This document shows positions 51,769 through 61,438 of a DNA stretch of 64,000 bases, one piece after another. Position 1 is the stretch's first letter; every line of letters begins with the position of its first letter. Made by a program: the position numbers and the translations under genes. Under the pieces are notes generated by a model. The model searched no databases. It was not told the DNA's origin and saw only the letters and a program-made list of their open reading frames with translations. The stretch is from contig DIXD01000099.1 in NCBI GenBank assembly GCA_002435985.1, forward strand, positions 1 to 64,000. The letters run 5' to 3'. Origin of the DNA: Spirochaetaceae bacterium UBA6089 (GTDB lineage: Bacteria > Spirochaetota > Spirochaetia > Treponematales > Rectinemataceae).

Positions 51769-53063
51769 AGTCTGCTCGCCATTTGTCGAATCGAATCGAA
51801 GAGCCATGCATATTCGCTCTCGGCCCGATAAAAAAGTGCCGGCATGCCGAAGGGGGCGTGTACCGTCACTCTTCCAGAAGAATACACCCTCGACGTCCAA
51901 AAATGAATCCACTCCCCCTCGGGGAGTATGAACGAGCACACATCGCCTTTGCCCGACAGATTTGGAGAGAAAATGAGATCGGGTCCCGAGAAGAGCAGAT
52001 CGTCCCTTTCCGCGAACGTCGAATCGCGAGGCATCGAAATCGATGGGTGCTGGAGTGCGGGGAGCCCGGTTTCCTCCCAACGTCGTTGACAGAACTCCCA
52101 ATATTGTGTTAGCCCTGCCCGTATTTTGGCATAACGACTATGTGCGCGCGTTCTGTTGACTGGAATGGTCAATTCCTGAGGAATTCCCCTGCGGAACACC
52201 GTGGGAAGCGTGATGTCCGGCTGGCACAACATCAGATCGGCGATTTTCCAATCCTCCTGTCCACATGCCGATTGTACGATGGCGAGATTCAATTGCTGAA
52301 ACGCCTCCGGCACTGCCCCAGAAAACGACAGCGATCCCAAAAGGCCTGCACTGTCTCTCGCATCGAGGTGAGGTGGGTATAACGAGAGCATCGACGAAGA
52401 GGATAGCGCTGGCGCGCCCTTAACCTGTGCCCTTCGATTCCAATCATACCAGAGCGAGCAAGCATCCTCAGGGCTCTGCGCATACCCCATATGGACCTCT
52501 GCGGGGAGCTCCAGCGTGAGCACAAGGGATCCATCTTCAAAGGATAGAGAACGAAGGCCTTGGGATATGCACTGTAGAAATCTGCCGTCCAAGGCAAAGG
52601 CCGCAGTCTGTTGCATCTGCGTCAGCACGATACGACCTCGCACAACATGCGAACTCCGCGGGCCGAGACCGTTCCACCGCGCACCTGGAATATCATGGAA
52701 ACGAAGCTTCAAGAAGTCGATCGCCGGATCAAGGGAAGAGAAATAGAGGGAAAAGATCGCATCCCAGGCGGCAGAGGGACGGTATGCGGCATGGTCTAGG
52801 CCTTCGAATTCTTCGCGCATGACGAGCTTGCTCGAAAAGGTAAACTGAGCGCTATTGCCAGAGGCCATGGTAGGCATGCAGGTGCCTGCCCCTCGCCAGG
52901 CCGACCTTATTTCCCCCAGTCTATGCACAAAAACTGCCGGCCGCGTTGTCGTGTGCCACAGAAGCCGCTGTCCGGCAACAGTCACAAGAAAACCCTGCTT
53001 CCAATATTCAAATGAAATCAAAGCGATCTCCGGTATCTCTTCGATTCTTGCCCAGCCGACCAC
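51765..53063 (-). CDS. GH31-like protein lacking the catalytic barrel
   Basis: 432 residues. The last 130 residues match the end of glycoside hydrolase family 31: RAHSRYAKIRAGLTQYWEFC, then LLFSGPDLIFSPNLS, then FILPEGEWIHFWTSRVYSSG, the proximal beta domain. The N-terminal part could match the GH31 N-terminal beta-sandwich. The central (beta/alpha)8 region with the nucleophile (WxDMNE-like) that makes up 250-300 residues in real enzymes is missing. There is no frameshift in the frame, so it is either a deleted relic or a binding protein. The only available start is GTG 53063, with a poor ribosome site. Confidence 0.6.
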   Translation of the reverse strand: MVGWARIEEIPEIALISFEYWKQGFLVTVAGQRLLWHTTTRPAVFVHRLGEIRSAWRGAGTCMPTMASGNSAQFTFSSKLVMREEFEGLDHAAYRPSAAWDAIFSLYFSSLDPAIDFLKLRFHDIPGARWNGLGPRSSHVVRGRIVLTQMQQTAAFALDGRFLQCISQGLRSLSFEDGSLVLTLELPAEVHMGYAQSPEDACSLWYDWNRRAQVKGAPALSSSSMLSLYPPHLDARDSAGLLGSLSFSGAVPEAFQQLNLAIVQSACGQEDWKIADLMLCQPDITLPTVFRRGIPQELTIPVNRTRAHSRYAKIRAGLTQYWEFCQRRWEETGLPALQHPSISMPRDSTFAERDDLLFSGPDLIFSPNLSGKGDVCSFILPEGEWIHFWTSRVYSSGRVTVHAPFGMPALFYRAESEYAWLFDSIRQMASRL

Positions 53064-53164
53064 CTTCGCAGCGCTGAGAAGTTCGATATAGTACCATATA
53101 CGACTGGCGCACGATGAGCAACACCGTCGTTACATCGCAATAGTACCTGTTTTCATTCACGAGT

Positions 53165-53202
53165 GCTCCCGGATACAGCCTCCTTTCCGGGAGCCTTTTT
53201 TT
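53165..53202 (+). terminator. Terminator with no plus-strand gene before it
   Basis: GCTCCCGGA and TCCGGGAGC form a perfect nine-pair stem with a twelve-base loop, followed by C and seven T. The nearest plus-strand gene upstream ends at 50947. The rest of 53064-53164 shows no open frame of note. Confidence 0.75.
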
Positions 53203-53204
53203 CG

Positions 53205-53233
53205 TTGCATTGTGTTCAAAGACAGTGTATAAT
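53205..53233 (+). promoter_or_regulatory. Promoter of the TAXI transporter operon
   Basis: TTGCAT, 17 bases, TATAAT, starting three bases after the T-run of the terminator. Good spacing, perfect -10. Confidence 0.7.
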
Positions 53234-53286
53234 CATTTTATTCTTTCATTTCATGCATGCAGTACTATAATAGGAGGTAAAGAAGC

Positions 53287-54228
53287 ATGAAGAAAATCGC
53301 AGCAATTCTATTCTGCCTGTTGCTGGCAACCAGTGCATTCGCTCAGCAACAGTTCATCACCATCGCCACAGGTGGAACTGCGGGAACATACTTCCCGCTC
53401 GGCGGCGCCCTTGCAGACATCTGGAACAAAAACATCCCCAAAATGAACGCCACGGCCCAGTCCACCGGTGCGTCCATCGCCAACATCAACCTGCTCAAGG
53501 GCAACAATGTCGACATCGTTTTCACGCAGAACGATGTTGCCAATTACTCTTACAATGGTACCGAACTTCTGAAGGGCCAGGCATATAAAGACCTGCGCGG
53601 TCTAGCCTGCCTCTACAATGAGACTATCCAGCTCGTCGCCCTCGAATCCAGCGGCATCAAGACGATTGCCGACCTCAAGGGTAAGAAGGTCTCCGTCGGC
53701 GCCGCAGGTTCCGGTACCGAAGCCAATGCCCGCCAGATTCTCGAAGCGGCGGGGCTCACCTACAACGACATCAGGGTGCAGTATCTCTCCTTCAGCGAAT
53801 CCGCAAACAACATGAAGGACGGCAACATCGATGCAGCGTTCAATACTGCAGGCATCCCGACGGCAGCCATACAGGACCTCTCTGTCTCCAAAAAGATGGT
53901 ACTCGTGCCCATCGACGGGGAGGTCGCCGCGAAGCTCATGGCCAAATATCCTTTCTACGCGCTCCAGATGGTGCCGGCAGGGACCTATCAGGGACAGACG
54001 AAGGACGTGACCACCGTGGCCGTCAAGTCGATGCTCGCCGTGAGCAGCAAAATGTCCGAAGATCTCGTCTATACGCTTCTTGAGACCATGTACAACAATA
54101 CTGACAGGCTGATCGCCGCCCATTCTCAGGGTAGAAACATTAAACTCGAGACCGCGCTCGAAGGCATGTCGATTCCTCTGCATCTAGGTGCCGAGAAATA
54201 TTTCAAGGAAAAGGGAGTCCTGAAATAA
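53287..54228 (+). CDS. TAXI-family TRAP transporter solute-binding protein
   Basis: 313-residue exported receptor of a TRAP transporter. The signal peptide MKKIAAILFCLLLATSAFA is cleaved before QQQF. The mature start ITIATGGTAGTYFPLGGALA is the TAXI hallmark. Family members bind glutamate, 2-oxoglutarate or other anions; the ligand here is not clear. AGGAGG precedes the ATG, and a strong promoter lies upstream. A GC-rich hairpin follows the gene, which may set a higher level for the receptor than for the membrane parts. Confidence 0.92.
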   Translation: MKKIAAILFCLLLATSAFAQQQFITIATGGTAGTYFPLGGALADIWNKNIPKMNATAQSTGASIANINLLKGNNVDIVFTQNDVANYSYNGTELLKGQAYKDLRGLACLYNETIQLVALESSGIKTIADLKGKKVSVGAAGSGTEANARQILEAAGLTYNDIRVQYLSFSESANNMKDGNIDAAFNTAGIPTAAIQDLSVSKKMVLVPIDGEVAAKLMAKYPFYALQMVPAGTYQGQTKDVTTVAVKSMLAVSSKMSEDLVYTLLETMYNNTDRLIAAHSQGRNIKLETALEGMSIPLHLGAEKYFKEKGVLK

Positions 54229-54260
54229 TTCTTTTTAGAATTTAGGAATGTTCTACAATA

Positions 54261-54289
54261 GCGGCGCGGAACAGTCCGTTTCGCGCCGC
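54261..54289 (+). other. Intergenic hairpin after the TAXI receptor gene
   Basis: GCGGCGCG and CGCGCCGC form a perfect eight-pair stem. Only a weak T-rich sequence follows. It may protect the receptor mRNA end or cause partial termination. Confidence 0.55.
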
Positions 54290-54308
54290 TTGTCTAGATG
54301 GGAGAATT

Positions 54309-54815
54309 ATGAAACAAGGGGGGAAGAACAGCAAAGCTTCTATTTTTTGGGGCGCTGTCGTCATTCTTGCCCTCCTCGCTTTTGCATTGAGCGTCCGGAT
54401 TGTGCCTGCGCTGGTCATCAAAGACAGTAAGGGAGCGACGATCGTAAGACTCCCTCTCTATGATGGACAGTTCATCCATCATTTCATTCATTCTGTGCAT
54501 ACAACGCCGGTCGATGAGTATTTCGAGGTGCATGGAACAACCTTGGAATTGACCAAGGTGAAGTACGATACGTACGGCGTGGGCATGCCCTCCGACGGGG
54601 GAGAAGGCTTTTCCATCGAAGATGGCCGCTTTGTCGTCTTCATGCACAGGACTTTTTCCAGCATTCCCATCGGCGTATCGATCGTTCCGGACCATGGAGT
54701 GATCATCGGGGAGACGTTGTTGCCCTTTACACGGTGGGTACCGCAAGAATCAGCAATTACGCTCTCCGCGGGGAGAATGCTGACATTTCAGAATGGGAGG
54801 ATTTCTCCAAAATGA
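54309..54815 (+). CDS. DUF1850 protein of the TRAP operon
   Basis: 168 residues with one N-terminal membrane helix (SIFWGAVVILALLAFALSV) and an exported remainder. The DUF1850 signature FIHSVHTTPVDEYFEV lies near residue 60. DUF1850 genes are repeatedly found between TAXI receptor and fused TRAP permease genes, so the protein probably helps assembly or transport; the function is unproven. GGGAG precedes the start. The stop overlaps the permease gene (ATGA). Confidence 0.82.
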   Translation: MKQGGKNSKASIFWGAVVILALLAFALSVRIVPALVIKDSKGATIVRLPLYDGQFIHHFIHSVHTTPVDEYFEVHGTTLELTKVKYDTYGVGMPSDGGEGFSIEDGRFVVFMHRTFSSIPIGVSIVPDHGVIIGETLLPFTRWVPQESAITLSAGRMLTFQNGRISPK

Positions 54816-56812
54816 GTGATTCCCAGAAAATCCAAGAGGAGAATACAGCCGTAGACGCGCAGGAAATCCTGAAAAAATTCGACAAGGAAGCGAACTACCG
54901 CACCTATGTAGGCTTCTTTGCGAAGGTAGTCTCTGCGTTGGCGATCGCCTTCTCCGTATTCCAGCTGTACACGGCGATTTTCGGCGTGCTGGATGCCATG
55001 ATACAGAGGTCGATTCACCTCTCCTTCGGCTTGACGCTGATATATCTTCTGTATCCCACAAGCAAAAAGTGGTCGCATTCGAAGCTCCATCCCTTCGACG
55101 CGCTGCTCGCCGTATGCGGGGCGCTGGCTCCCATGTACATTGTGCTGAACTATCAGAAATTGGTGCTGAGGGCGGGCACGGCCACGCCGCTCGACATCGT
55201 GTTCGGCGTCATCGGCCTTCTCTTGGTGCTTGAGGCCGCGCGCAGGGTCGTCGGCATTCCGATGGTCGTGATTGCGCTTGTCTTCATCGTCTATGCCTTC
55301 GCAGGCCCCTACATTCCAGGTAAACTCGCGCACCGCGGCGCCAACTTCGAAACACTCATCCAGCATCTCTATTTCACGACAGAAGGCGTGTTCGGCATCC
55401 CACTCGGCGTTTCAAGCACATTCATCTTTCTTTTCATACTATTCGGGGCCTTCCTCGAGAGAACGGGGCTGGGGCAGCTCTTCATCGACCTGGCGAATGC
55501 CGTGGCGGGCTGGGCAGCTGGCGGACCGGCAAAAGTCGCCGTGCTCTCGAGCGCCCTCATGGGTACGGTCTCGGGTTCCTCGGTTGCAAACGTCGTCGGA
55601 ACGGGCTCTTTCACGATCCCAATGATGAAGCGCCTTGGTTACAAACCGGAATTCGCCGGCGCGGTGGAGGCCACAGCTTCGACAGGCGGCCAGCTCATGC
55701 CGCCCATCATGGGGGCCGCGGCCTTCCTGATGGCAGAATTCACCAACATCCCCTACGTTCGAATCATCGGCGCGGCGATTGTGCCGGCGATTCTCTACTA
55801 CTTCGGCGTCTGGGCTGGTGTTCATTTTGAAGCCAAGAAAAGCGGACTGCGGGGATTGAGCCGCGACGAACTGCCTAAATTCAAGAAAATAATAGTAGAG
55901 AGGGGACACCTGATAATTCCTCTCGTAGCTATTATTTATCTATTGGTTACTGGTTTCACTCCAATGAGGGCGGCCCTCTGGGCGATTATTCTCTCGATTG
56001 TGTCATCCTGGCTAAAAAAGAGCACGCGCATTTCGCCGATCGAAATCGTGAGAGGCCTCGAGGCGGGAGCTCGTTCGGCGCTTGGGGTGCTTGCGGCGAC
56101 CGCGTGTGCGGGCATCATCATCGGTGTCGTCACGCTGACGGGCCTTGGACTTAAACTCGGCTCGATCCTTGTCGAGCTGGCGGGAGGACTTATGATCCCG
56201 ACTCTATTTTTCACCATGGTGACCTCGCTCATCCTCGGTATGGGCGTGCCGACCACCGCGAACTACGTCATCACATCGACCATCACCGCGCCTGCGGTCA
56301 TAATGCTACTCTCAAAACAGGCAGGCCTTGACCCGTACGCCGTCGCTCCCGCGAGCATCATTTTGCCGGCACACATGTTCGCCTTCTATTTCGGTATCAT
56401 CGCGGACGTCACGCCGCCTGTTGCGCTCGCCGCGTTCGCGGGCGCGGGCATCGCAAAGGCCAACCCGATGAAAACCGGCATCAACGCGTCCAAGCTCGCA
56501 ATAGCCGCATTTCTCGTGCCGTATATCTTCGTGATGAATCCTCAAATGCTCCTGTTCGACGTCAATGCGATCTCTTTCATCTGGATGCTCATCACCAGCC
56601 TTGTCGGGATCATTTCCATTGCGGCCTCCGTCAATGGATGGTTTATGACGACGGAACTCTGGTACGAACGAATCATAGGGTTCGTAGGCGGCATCCTGCT
56701 GATTTACCCTGGGCTGACCACCGATCTCATCGGGATGGGGCTCATCGCGATCATGATGATAAGTCAAATCACCCGTGTCCAAAAGAAAAAGCGCGCTACA
56801 GTATCGCCTTGA
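54812..56812 (+). CDS. TRAP transporter fused permease (DctQM type)
   Basis: 666-residue inner-membrane protein combining the small DctQ-like (residues 30-160, four helices) and large DctM-like (170-620) subunits in one chain, as usual with TAXI receptors. VSGSSVANVVGTGSFTIPMM and EATASTGGQLMPPIMGAAAF are the signature membrane loops. It would drive Na+-coupled uptake. The C-terminal 50 residues contain two more helices. It is the last gene of the operon. Confidence 0.92.
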   Translation: MSDSQKIQEENTAVDAQEILKKFDKEANYRTYVGFFAKVVSALAIAFSVFQLYTAIFGVLDAMIQRSIHLSFGLTLIYLLYPTSKKWSHSKLHPFDALLAVCGALAPMYIVLNYQKLVLRAGTATPLDIVFGVIGLLLVLEAARRVVGIPMVVIALVFIVYAFAGPYIPGKLAHRGANFETLIQHLYFTTEGVFGIPLGVSSTFIFLFILFGAFLERTGLGQLFIDLANAVAGWAAGGPAKVAVLSSALMGTVSGSSVANVVGTGSFTIPMMKRLGYKPEFAGAVEATASTGGQLMPPIMGAAAFLMAEFTNIPYVRIIGAAIVPAILYYFGVWAGVHFEAKKSGLRGLSRDELPKFKKIIVERGHLIIPLVAIIYLLVTGFTPMRAALWAIILSIVSSWLKKSTRISPIEIVRGLEAGARSALGVLAATACAGIIIGVVTLTGLGLKLGSILVELAGGLMIPTLFFTMVTSLILGMGVPTTANYVITSTITAPAVIMLLSKQAGLDPYAVAPASIILPAHMFAFYFGIIADVTPPVALAAFAGAGIAKANPMKTGINASKLAIAAFLVPYIFVMNPQMLLFDVNAISFIWMLITSLVGIISIAASVNGWFMTTELWYERIIGFVGGILLIYPGLTTDLIGMGLIAIMMISQITRVQKKKRATVSP

Positions 56813-56890
56813 AATGTGCGCATACGCAAAAAATTAGCCGCCGAGCTCACGGTCGCCTGGCGGCTTCTTTTACCTACAATATACTCTATT

Positions 56891-59332
56891 TTAAAGATAG
56901 GATTCTGCAGTCTTCAAAATATCGGCGAACACCCCACCTGCCGTGACATCCGCGCCCGCGCCCGGTCCGCGTATGACGAGCGGATTTTGCGAGTAACGCC
57001 TCGAAGTGATCACCACCATGTTATCGGTGCCCGTCAGGCTGTAGAATGGGCTGTCAGGGCCGTAGGCGCACAGGGAAAGTTGGGCACCCTGCGGCGTCAC
57101 GACCGCCACATAGCGGAGCGCTCTGTTGTGCCGGAAGGCCTCGGCCCGTCGGGCCTCCAGAGCATTGTCCATTTCGGGCAGGAGGGCTATACAGGCATCC
57201 ACCGAACCGGCTTCGGCAATTTTACGGGAGATAAGTGGTTCTATCTCCACGGCCGATTCCTCGAGCGGATATCCGGCCTCGCGAGCCAGAATGACCGCCT
57301 TCCGCGCAATATCCTTCGCGCTCAAGTCGTCACGTGGATCCGGCTCCGTATATCCGAGCTGCTTCGCGCGCCTCACGAGTTCCGAAAAGGGAAGGTCGGG
57401 GCCGAGGTTGTTGAAGATGTAGCTGATCGTCCCCGAGAGCACCGCTTCTATCCTGAAAATTTCATCGCCCGAAGCGACAAGGTCCTGAATTGTCCCTATG
57501 ACGGGAAGACCCGCGCCTACGGTGGTTTCATACCGATACGAAACATCCATGTCCCGCGCGACTTCGATAAGGTGCCGATATTGCTGGATCGGACCGCTGT
57601 TCGAGCGCTTGTTTGGGGTTACCACCGAAATCGAGGCGAGGAGCAGCTTCTCATAATACTTCACGGGAGCATCGCTCGCAGTGCAGTCGCAGAAGCAGGC
57701 GTTCGGCAGATTGAGACCGAGCATCTCCTGAACAAAGCCTTCAAGGTCGGACTTCTGCCCTTTTGTGAAAAGAATTTCCTTCCAACGCCCGATGTCGATT
57801 CCCTTCGGGTCAACCAACATGTTCCGCGAATTGGCGATGCCTGTGATGCGCACGCGGATCGATCGGTCCTTGAACAGTCGCTCGTGCTGAGCCTCGATCT
57901 GCGAGAGCAAGGTACCCCCGATGAGCCCCGTACCCACAAGAAACACGTTGACCGTGCGGACACCAGCCAGAAAGAAGGCGTCGTGGATGACGCTCATGGC
58001 CTTGTTTCGATCCTGCGCGCTCACGACGATCGAAATATTGAGCTCAGAGGACCCCTGCGCGATCGCGACCACGTTGATGCCGTTCCGTCCAAAGGCCTTA
58101 AAGACCCGCCCCGAAATGCCCACGCGGTGCTTCATCATTTCGCCGACCACGGCGATGACGCTCAAATCCTTTTCTATCGTCGGCACCTGAACGGTGCCGG
58201 CTCCGATCTCGTACCTGAATTCTTCCCTGAGCGCGCGGGTGCCTTTCTCCGCATCCTGCGGAAGCACCGCACAGCAGATGGAAAGCTCGCTCGATCCTTG
58301 GGTGATGAGGATGACATTCACGCCGGCGGATGCGAGCGCGGTGAACATTCTGCCCGCGATGCCCGTCACGCCTGGAAGCCCAGGTCCCTGCAGCAGCAGA
58401 AGCGAGATCGAGGAGATGGCAGCGATGCCGCGAACGGGCCATGTACTGGGGGCTGCATCCCTCGTGATGCGCGTACCCGAAGCTTTTGGATTGAAGGTAT
58501 TCAGAATGCGGACGGGAATGCCCTTTGCCATCGCAGGAAGAATCGTAGGCGGATGCAGCACTTTCGCCCCAAAATGCGACATCTCCATCGCCTCGACGTA
58601 GGAAATCTCGGGGATGACGAAAGCGTCCGGCACTGCCTTCGGGTCGGCGGTCATAATGCCGTCCACATCGGTCCATATCTGAATTTCCTCGGCATCGAGA
58701 CAGGCGCCCAAGATGCCGGCGGTATAATCGGAGCCACCGCGACCCAGGGTCGTGGTAATCCCGTCCACCGTCGAAGCGATGAAACCCGTCACCACGGCGG
58801 TGCGGGAAAAGTTCGCAAAAAAGGACCTGACGCGGGGGAGGGTTTCGGATTCAATCCAGTGGGCTGCGCCAAATTTGTCATCGGTGATAATGATCTGCCG
58901 CGCATCCACGGCCACGGCCTCGAAACCGGCTTGCGTCAACATCAGGCTCAGGATGCCGGCGCTCAGACGTTCACCGTACGAGGCCACAAGATCGAGCGTC
59001 CTCGGCGACAGATCATGGATAAGAGAAATCCCCAACAACAAGGAAGAAACTTCATCGAGGAGGGCCTGCGTGCCCGTCCTCGCCTTTTCCTTGAGGGAAG
59101 ACTGAAGGAGCGCCCCAATCATCGAATGATGCCGCTCCGAGATGACTTGAAACATGTCCTGCCACTCGCGTCCTTCGCTTGCGAGCCTTGCCGCTTGCAA
59201 AAGGGAGTCAGTAACGCCGGAGAATGCGGATACGATCACAATGCGCTCACCGGAACGCTGTACAATGTCGACGAGCGCATGAACCGCTTCGGGACTGCCC
59301 ACCGAGGTGCCGCCAAATTTGAGAACCTTCAT
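56891..59332 (-). CDS. thrA: Bifunctional aspartokinase / homoserine dehydrogenase
   Basis: 813-residue fusion that catalyses the first and third steps from aspartate to threonine and methionine. Residues 1-290 are aspartokinase (KFGGTSVGSPEAV at the start, then TTLGRGGSDYTAG and WTDVDGIMTADP). Two ACT domains follow at about 310-450, where threonine inhibits relatives. The rest is homoserine dehydrogenase with Rossmann motif VFLVGTGLIGGTL. GGAG precedes the start. It lies downstream of the decarboxylase operon, 120 bases after mmdB, and may have its own promoter. Confidence 0.95.
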   Translation of the reverse strand: MKVLKFGGTSVGSPEAVHALVDIVQRSGERIVIVSAFSGVTDSLLQAARLASEGREWQDMFQVISERHHSMIGALLQSSLKEKARTGTQALLDEVSSLLLGISLIHDLSPRTLDLVASYGERLSAGILSLMLTQAGFEAVAVDARQIIITDDKFGAAHWIESETLPRVRSFFANFSRTAVVTGFIASTVDGITTTLGRGGSDYTAGILGACLDAEEIQIWTDVDGIMTADPKAVPDAFVIPEISYVEAMEMSHFGAKVLHPPTILPAMAKGIPVRILNTFNPKASGTRITRDAAPSTWPVRGIAAISSISLLLLQGPGLPGVTGIAGRMFTALASAGVNVILITQGSSELSICCAVLPQDAEKGTRALREEFRYEIGAGTVQVPTIEKDLSVIAVVGEMMKHRVGISGRVFKAFGRNGINVVAIAQGSSELNISIVVSAQDRNKAMSVIHDAFFLAGVRTVNVFLVGTGLIGGTLLSQIEAQHERLFKDRSIRVRITGIANSRNMLVDPKGIDIGRWKEILFTKGQKSDLEGFVQEMLGLNLPNACFCDCTASDAPVKYYEKLLLASISVVTPNKRSNSGPIQQYRHLIEVARDMDVSYRYETTVGAGLPVIGTIQDLVASGDEIFRIEAVLSGTISYIFNNLGPDLPFSELVRRAKQLGYTEPDPRDDLSAKDIARKAVILAREAGYPLEESAVEIEPLISRKIAEAGSVDACIALLPEMDNALEARRAEAFRHNRALRYVAVVTPQGAQLSLCAYGPDSPFYSLTGTDNMVVITSRRYSQNPLVIRGPGAGADVTAGGVFADILKTAESYL

Positions 59333-59452
59333 TGCCAACTCCACACATTCATATTTCTGTCTGGTACACTTCTCTGTTTTGGCGACTATATCATAACCAT
59401 GCAAAAAAACGGAATATCCTTGCAGTCGAAGCAGTCCAACCCTCGGAAACCT

Positions 59453-60583
59453 TTAGCCTAGCACCGAGAGCAGCACTCCCGCCGCAACCGCGGAGCCGAT
59501 GACGCCGGCGACATTCGGGCCCATGGCGTGCATCAAGAGGAAATTGGTCGGATCTTCCTTTGCCCCGACCACCTGGCTCACGCGGGCCGCCATCGGCACC
59601 GCCGAGACCCCGGCCGATCCGATGAGCGGGTTCACCTTGCCGCCAGTCATCCAGTACATGATCTTGCCGAACAACACTCCGCCCGCTGTGCCACAGCTAA
59701 ACGCAAACAGACCGAGCCCGATGATCATAAGAGTCTGGGGATTTAGAAATTTCTCCGCGCTCGCGGTGGAACCCACCGAAACGCCGAGGAATATCGTCAA
59801 GATGTTGATGAGTGCGTGCTGAGCGGTGTCGGAGAGGCGATCCGTCACGCCTGTCTCCCTGAACAGGTTGCCGAGCATAAGAGAGCCGACGAGGGGGACG
59901 GCTGCCGGCAGCAGCAGTCCGATCAGAATACTGACAAAGATAGGGAATACGATCCGCTCCGCCTTCGAAACCTCGCGGAGCTGCGCCATCTTCACCTGAC
60001 GCTCTTTCTTTGTGGTGAGCGCCCTCATGATGGGAGGCTGAATGAGCGGCACAAGCGCCATGTACGAGTACGCAGCAATCGCAATCGGCCCTAGGAGCTC
60101 GGGCTTTAGGCGTGAAGTGACATAGATCGCCGTCGGTCCGTCGGCCCCGCCGATGATGCCGATGCTGGCACAGGCATTCAGATCAAAGCCAAGATAATAG
60201 GCGATGATGAAGGGAATAAAAATGCCCAGCTGCGCTGCCGAACCTAGAAGGAGACTCCAGGGGTTTGCAATGAGCGGGCCGAAATCGGTCATCGCGCCGA
60301 TCCCCAAAAAAATGAGCGGCGGGTAGATGCCGAGTTTGACTCCCTGGTAGAGGTAATAGATAAGCCCTCCGGCAAGTCCATCCTTGGGCCCGTCGGTGAT
60401 GCCGCTCATTGGAAGATTCGCTAGCAGCATCCCAAAAGCTATCGGCACAAGGAGCAGTGGTTCAAACTCGCGCACGATACCGAGGTACAAGAGGATGCAG
60501 GAGAACACCAGCATCAAAACCTGTCCCCAGGTTATGGCGATAAAACCGGTCGAAGCTATAAAATGAGAGAGAAATTGTTCCAT
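59453..60583 (-). CDS. mmdB: Na+-translocating decarboxylase beta subunit
   Basis: 376-residue membrane subunit, about nine to eleven helices, that uses carboxybiotin decarboxylation to export Na+. Hallmarks are [17 protein letters not shown] with the essential Asp, and ending segments [18 protein letters not shown]. The same family serves oxaloacetate, glutaconyl-CoA and methylmalonyl-CoA decarboxylases; the neighbouring epimerase and MeaB point to methylmalonyl-CoA. It is 18 bases after the biotin protein gene. Confidence 0.93.
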   Translation of the reverse strand: MEQFLSHFIASTGFIAITWGQVLMLVFSCILLYLGIVREFEPLLLVPIAFGMLLANLPMSGITDGPKDGLAGGLIYYLYQGVKLGIYPPLIFLGIGAMTDFGPLIANPWSLLLGSAAQLGIFIPFIIAYYLGFDLNACASIGIIGGADGPTAIYVTSRLKPELLGPIAIAAYSYMALVPLIQPPIMRALTTKKERQVKMAQLREVSKAERIVFPIFVSILIGLLLPAAVPLVGSLMLGNLFRETGVTDRLSDTAQHALINILTIFLGVSVGSTASAEKFLNPQTLMIIGLGLFAFSCGTAGGVLFGKIMYWMTGGKVNPLIGSAGVSAVPMAARVSQVVGAKEDPTNFLLMHAMGPNVAGVIGSAVAAGVLLSVLG

Positions 60584-60601
60584 GGGGATATCCTCTCTCG
60601 C

Positions 60602-61036
60602 TTATGCGAGATCGACGAGCGCATCGCCGGTGTTCACGGCGGCGCTCGCAGCAACGCGCAGGGCAACGACGGTTCCGTCCTGAGGCGCAACAATCTCATT
60701 CTCCATCTTCATGGCCTCAAGCAGGAGGAGCACATCGCCGCGCTTCACCTTTTGGCCGACGATCACTTTAAAGGCGACGACGGTGCCAGGCATGGGAGAC
60801 TTGACCGTCGTGACCGAACCACCGTTTGCAGCGGAGGCGGCAGGCTTGGCCGGGACAGACTGCGCCGAGGCAGGTTGAGGAGCGGCTTCAGGCGCGGTGG
60901 CCGGGCCCGCGACGGACGGGGCGGCGGATGTGGGCGTCGAAGCGCCGCTCGTGGCGGGTACATATTTGGATGCGCCGAGCTCTTCGACCGTGACATCATA
61001 CGAAGTGCCGTTTACCGTAATCCTGTAATGTTTCAT
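60602..61036 (-). CDS. mmdC: Biotin carrier (gamma) subunit of the decarboxylase
   Basis: 144 residues. A short N-terminal block (MKHYRITVNGTSYDVTVEEL) is followed by a flexible Ala/Pro/Ser-rich linker (28-75) and the biotinyl domain with LLLEAMKMENEI, where the Lys of AMKM is biotinylated. It shuttles CO2 from the carboxyltransferase to the membrane pump. It lies between mmdD and mmdB. Confidence 0.93.
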   Translation of the reverse strand: MKHYRITVNGTSYDVTVEELGASKYVPATSGASTPTSAAPSVAGPATAPEAAPQPASAQSVPAKPAASAANGGSVTTVKSPMPGTVVAFKVIVGQKVKRGDVLLLLEAMKMENEIVAPQDGTVVALRVAASAAVNTGDALVDLA

Positions 61037-61065
61037 AGTACGTTACTCCTGATCAATACTGAGCA

Positions 61066-61428
61066 TTATTTGCGAGCGAGTCGCTCGACCCTTCCCCATA
61101 TCGGGGTATTGAAGCCGCCGATTTCCGGCGCTGTTGGATGTACCTGCGTGATTGCAAATGAACCCGGTTTTGAGCCACTTGCAGCAGCGACTGCGGCCGT
61201 CAGGACCGCAATCAGCAATGCATCTTCCGGTGCCGTGTTCGTACTCGCCGGAGGGGCAGGTTTCTTCGTCACCTCGACAATCTGCGGGAGCGGGGCAGGA
61301 TGTCCATGTTCTCTGCGCTTTAAGGCGGCAAAGAATGTCGGAAACCCCAACAAGAATATGATGATAAGAAAAAGAGCCACAAATACCGTGAGGATGCCCA
61401 CGGCCATAATCATCCAAGGATTTGTCAT
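61066..61428 (-). CDS. mmdD: OadG-type small membrane (delta) subunit
   Basis: 120 residues with one N-terminal membrane helix (GILTVFVALFLIIIFLLGF) and a Pro-rich linker, ending in a basic segment (NTPIWGRVERLARK). This matches the OadG/MmdD family, which holds the carboxyltransferase to the membrane pump. AAGGGG precedes the start, and it begins ten bases after mmdA ends. Confidence 0.85.
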   Translation of the reverse strand: MTNPWMIMAVGILTVFVALFLIIIFLLGFPTFFAALKRREHGHPAPLPQIVEVTKKPAPPASTNTAPEDALLIAVLTAAVAAASGSKPGSFAITQVHPTAPEIGGFNTPIWGRVERLARK

Positions 61429-61438
61429 GGCCGGCCCC

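Noticed and set aside
56816..59461. 881-codon open frame opposite thrA
   Set aside because: It is antisense to a complete aspartokinase/homoserine dehydrogenase. Its translation is His/Arg-rich with no domain, as expected of the complement of a GC-rich gene.
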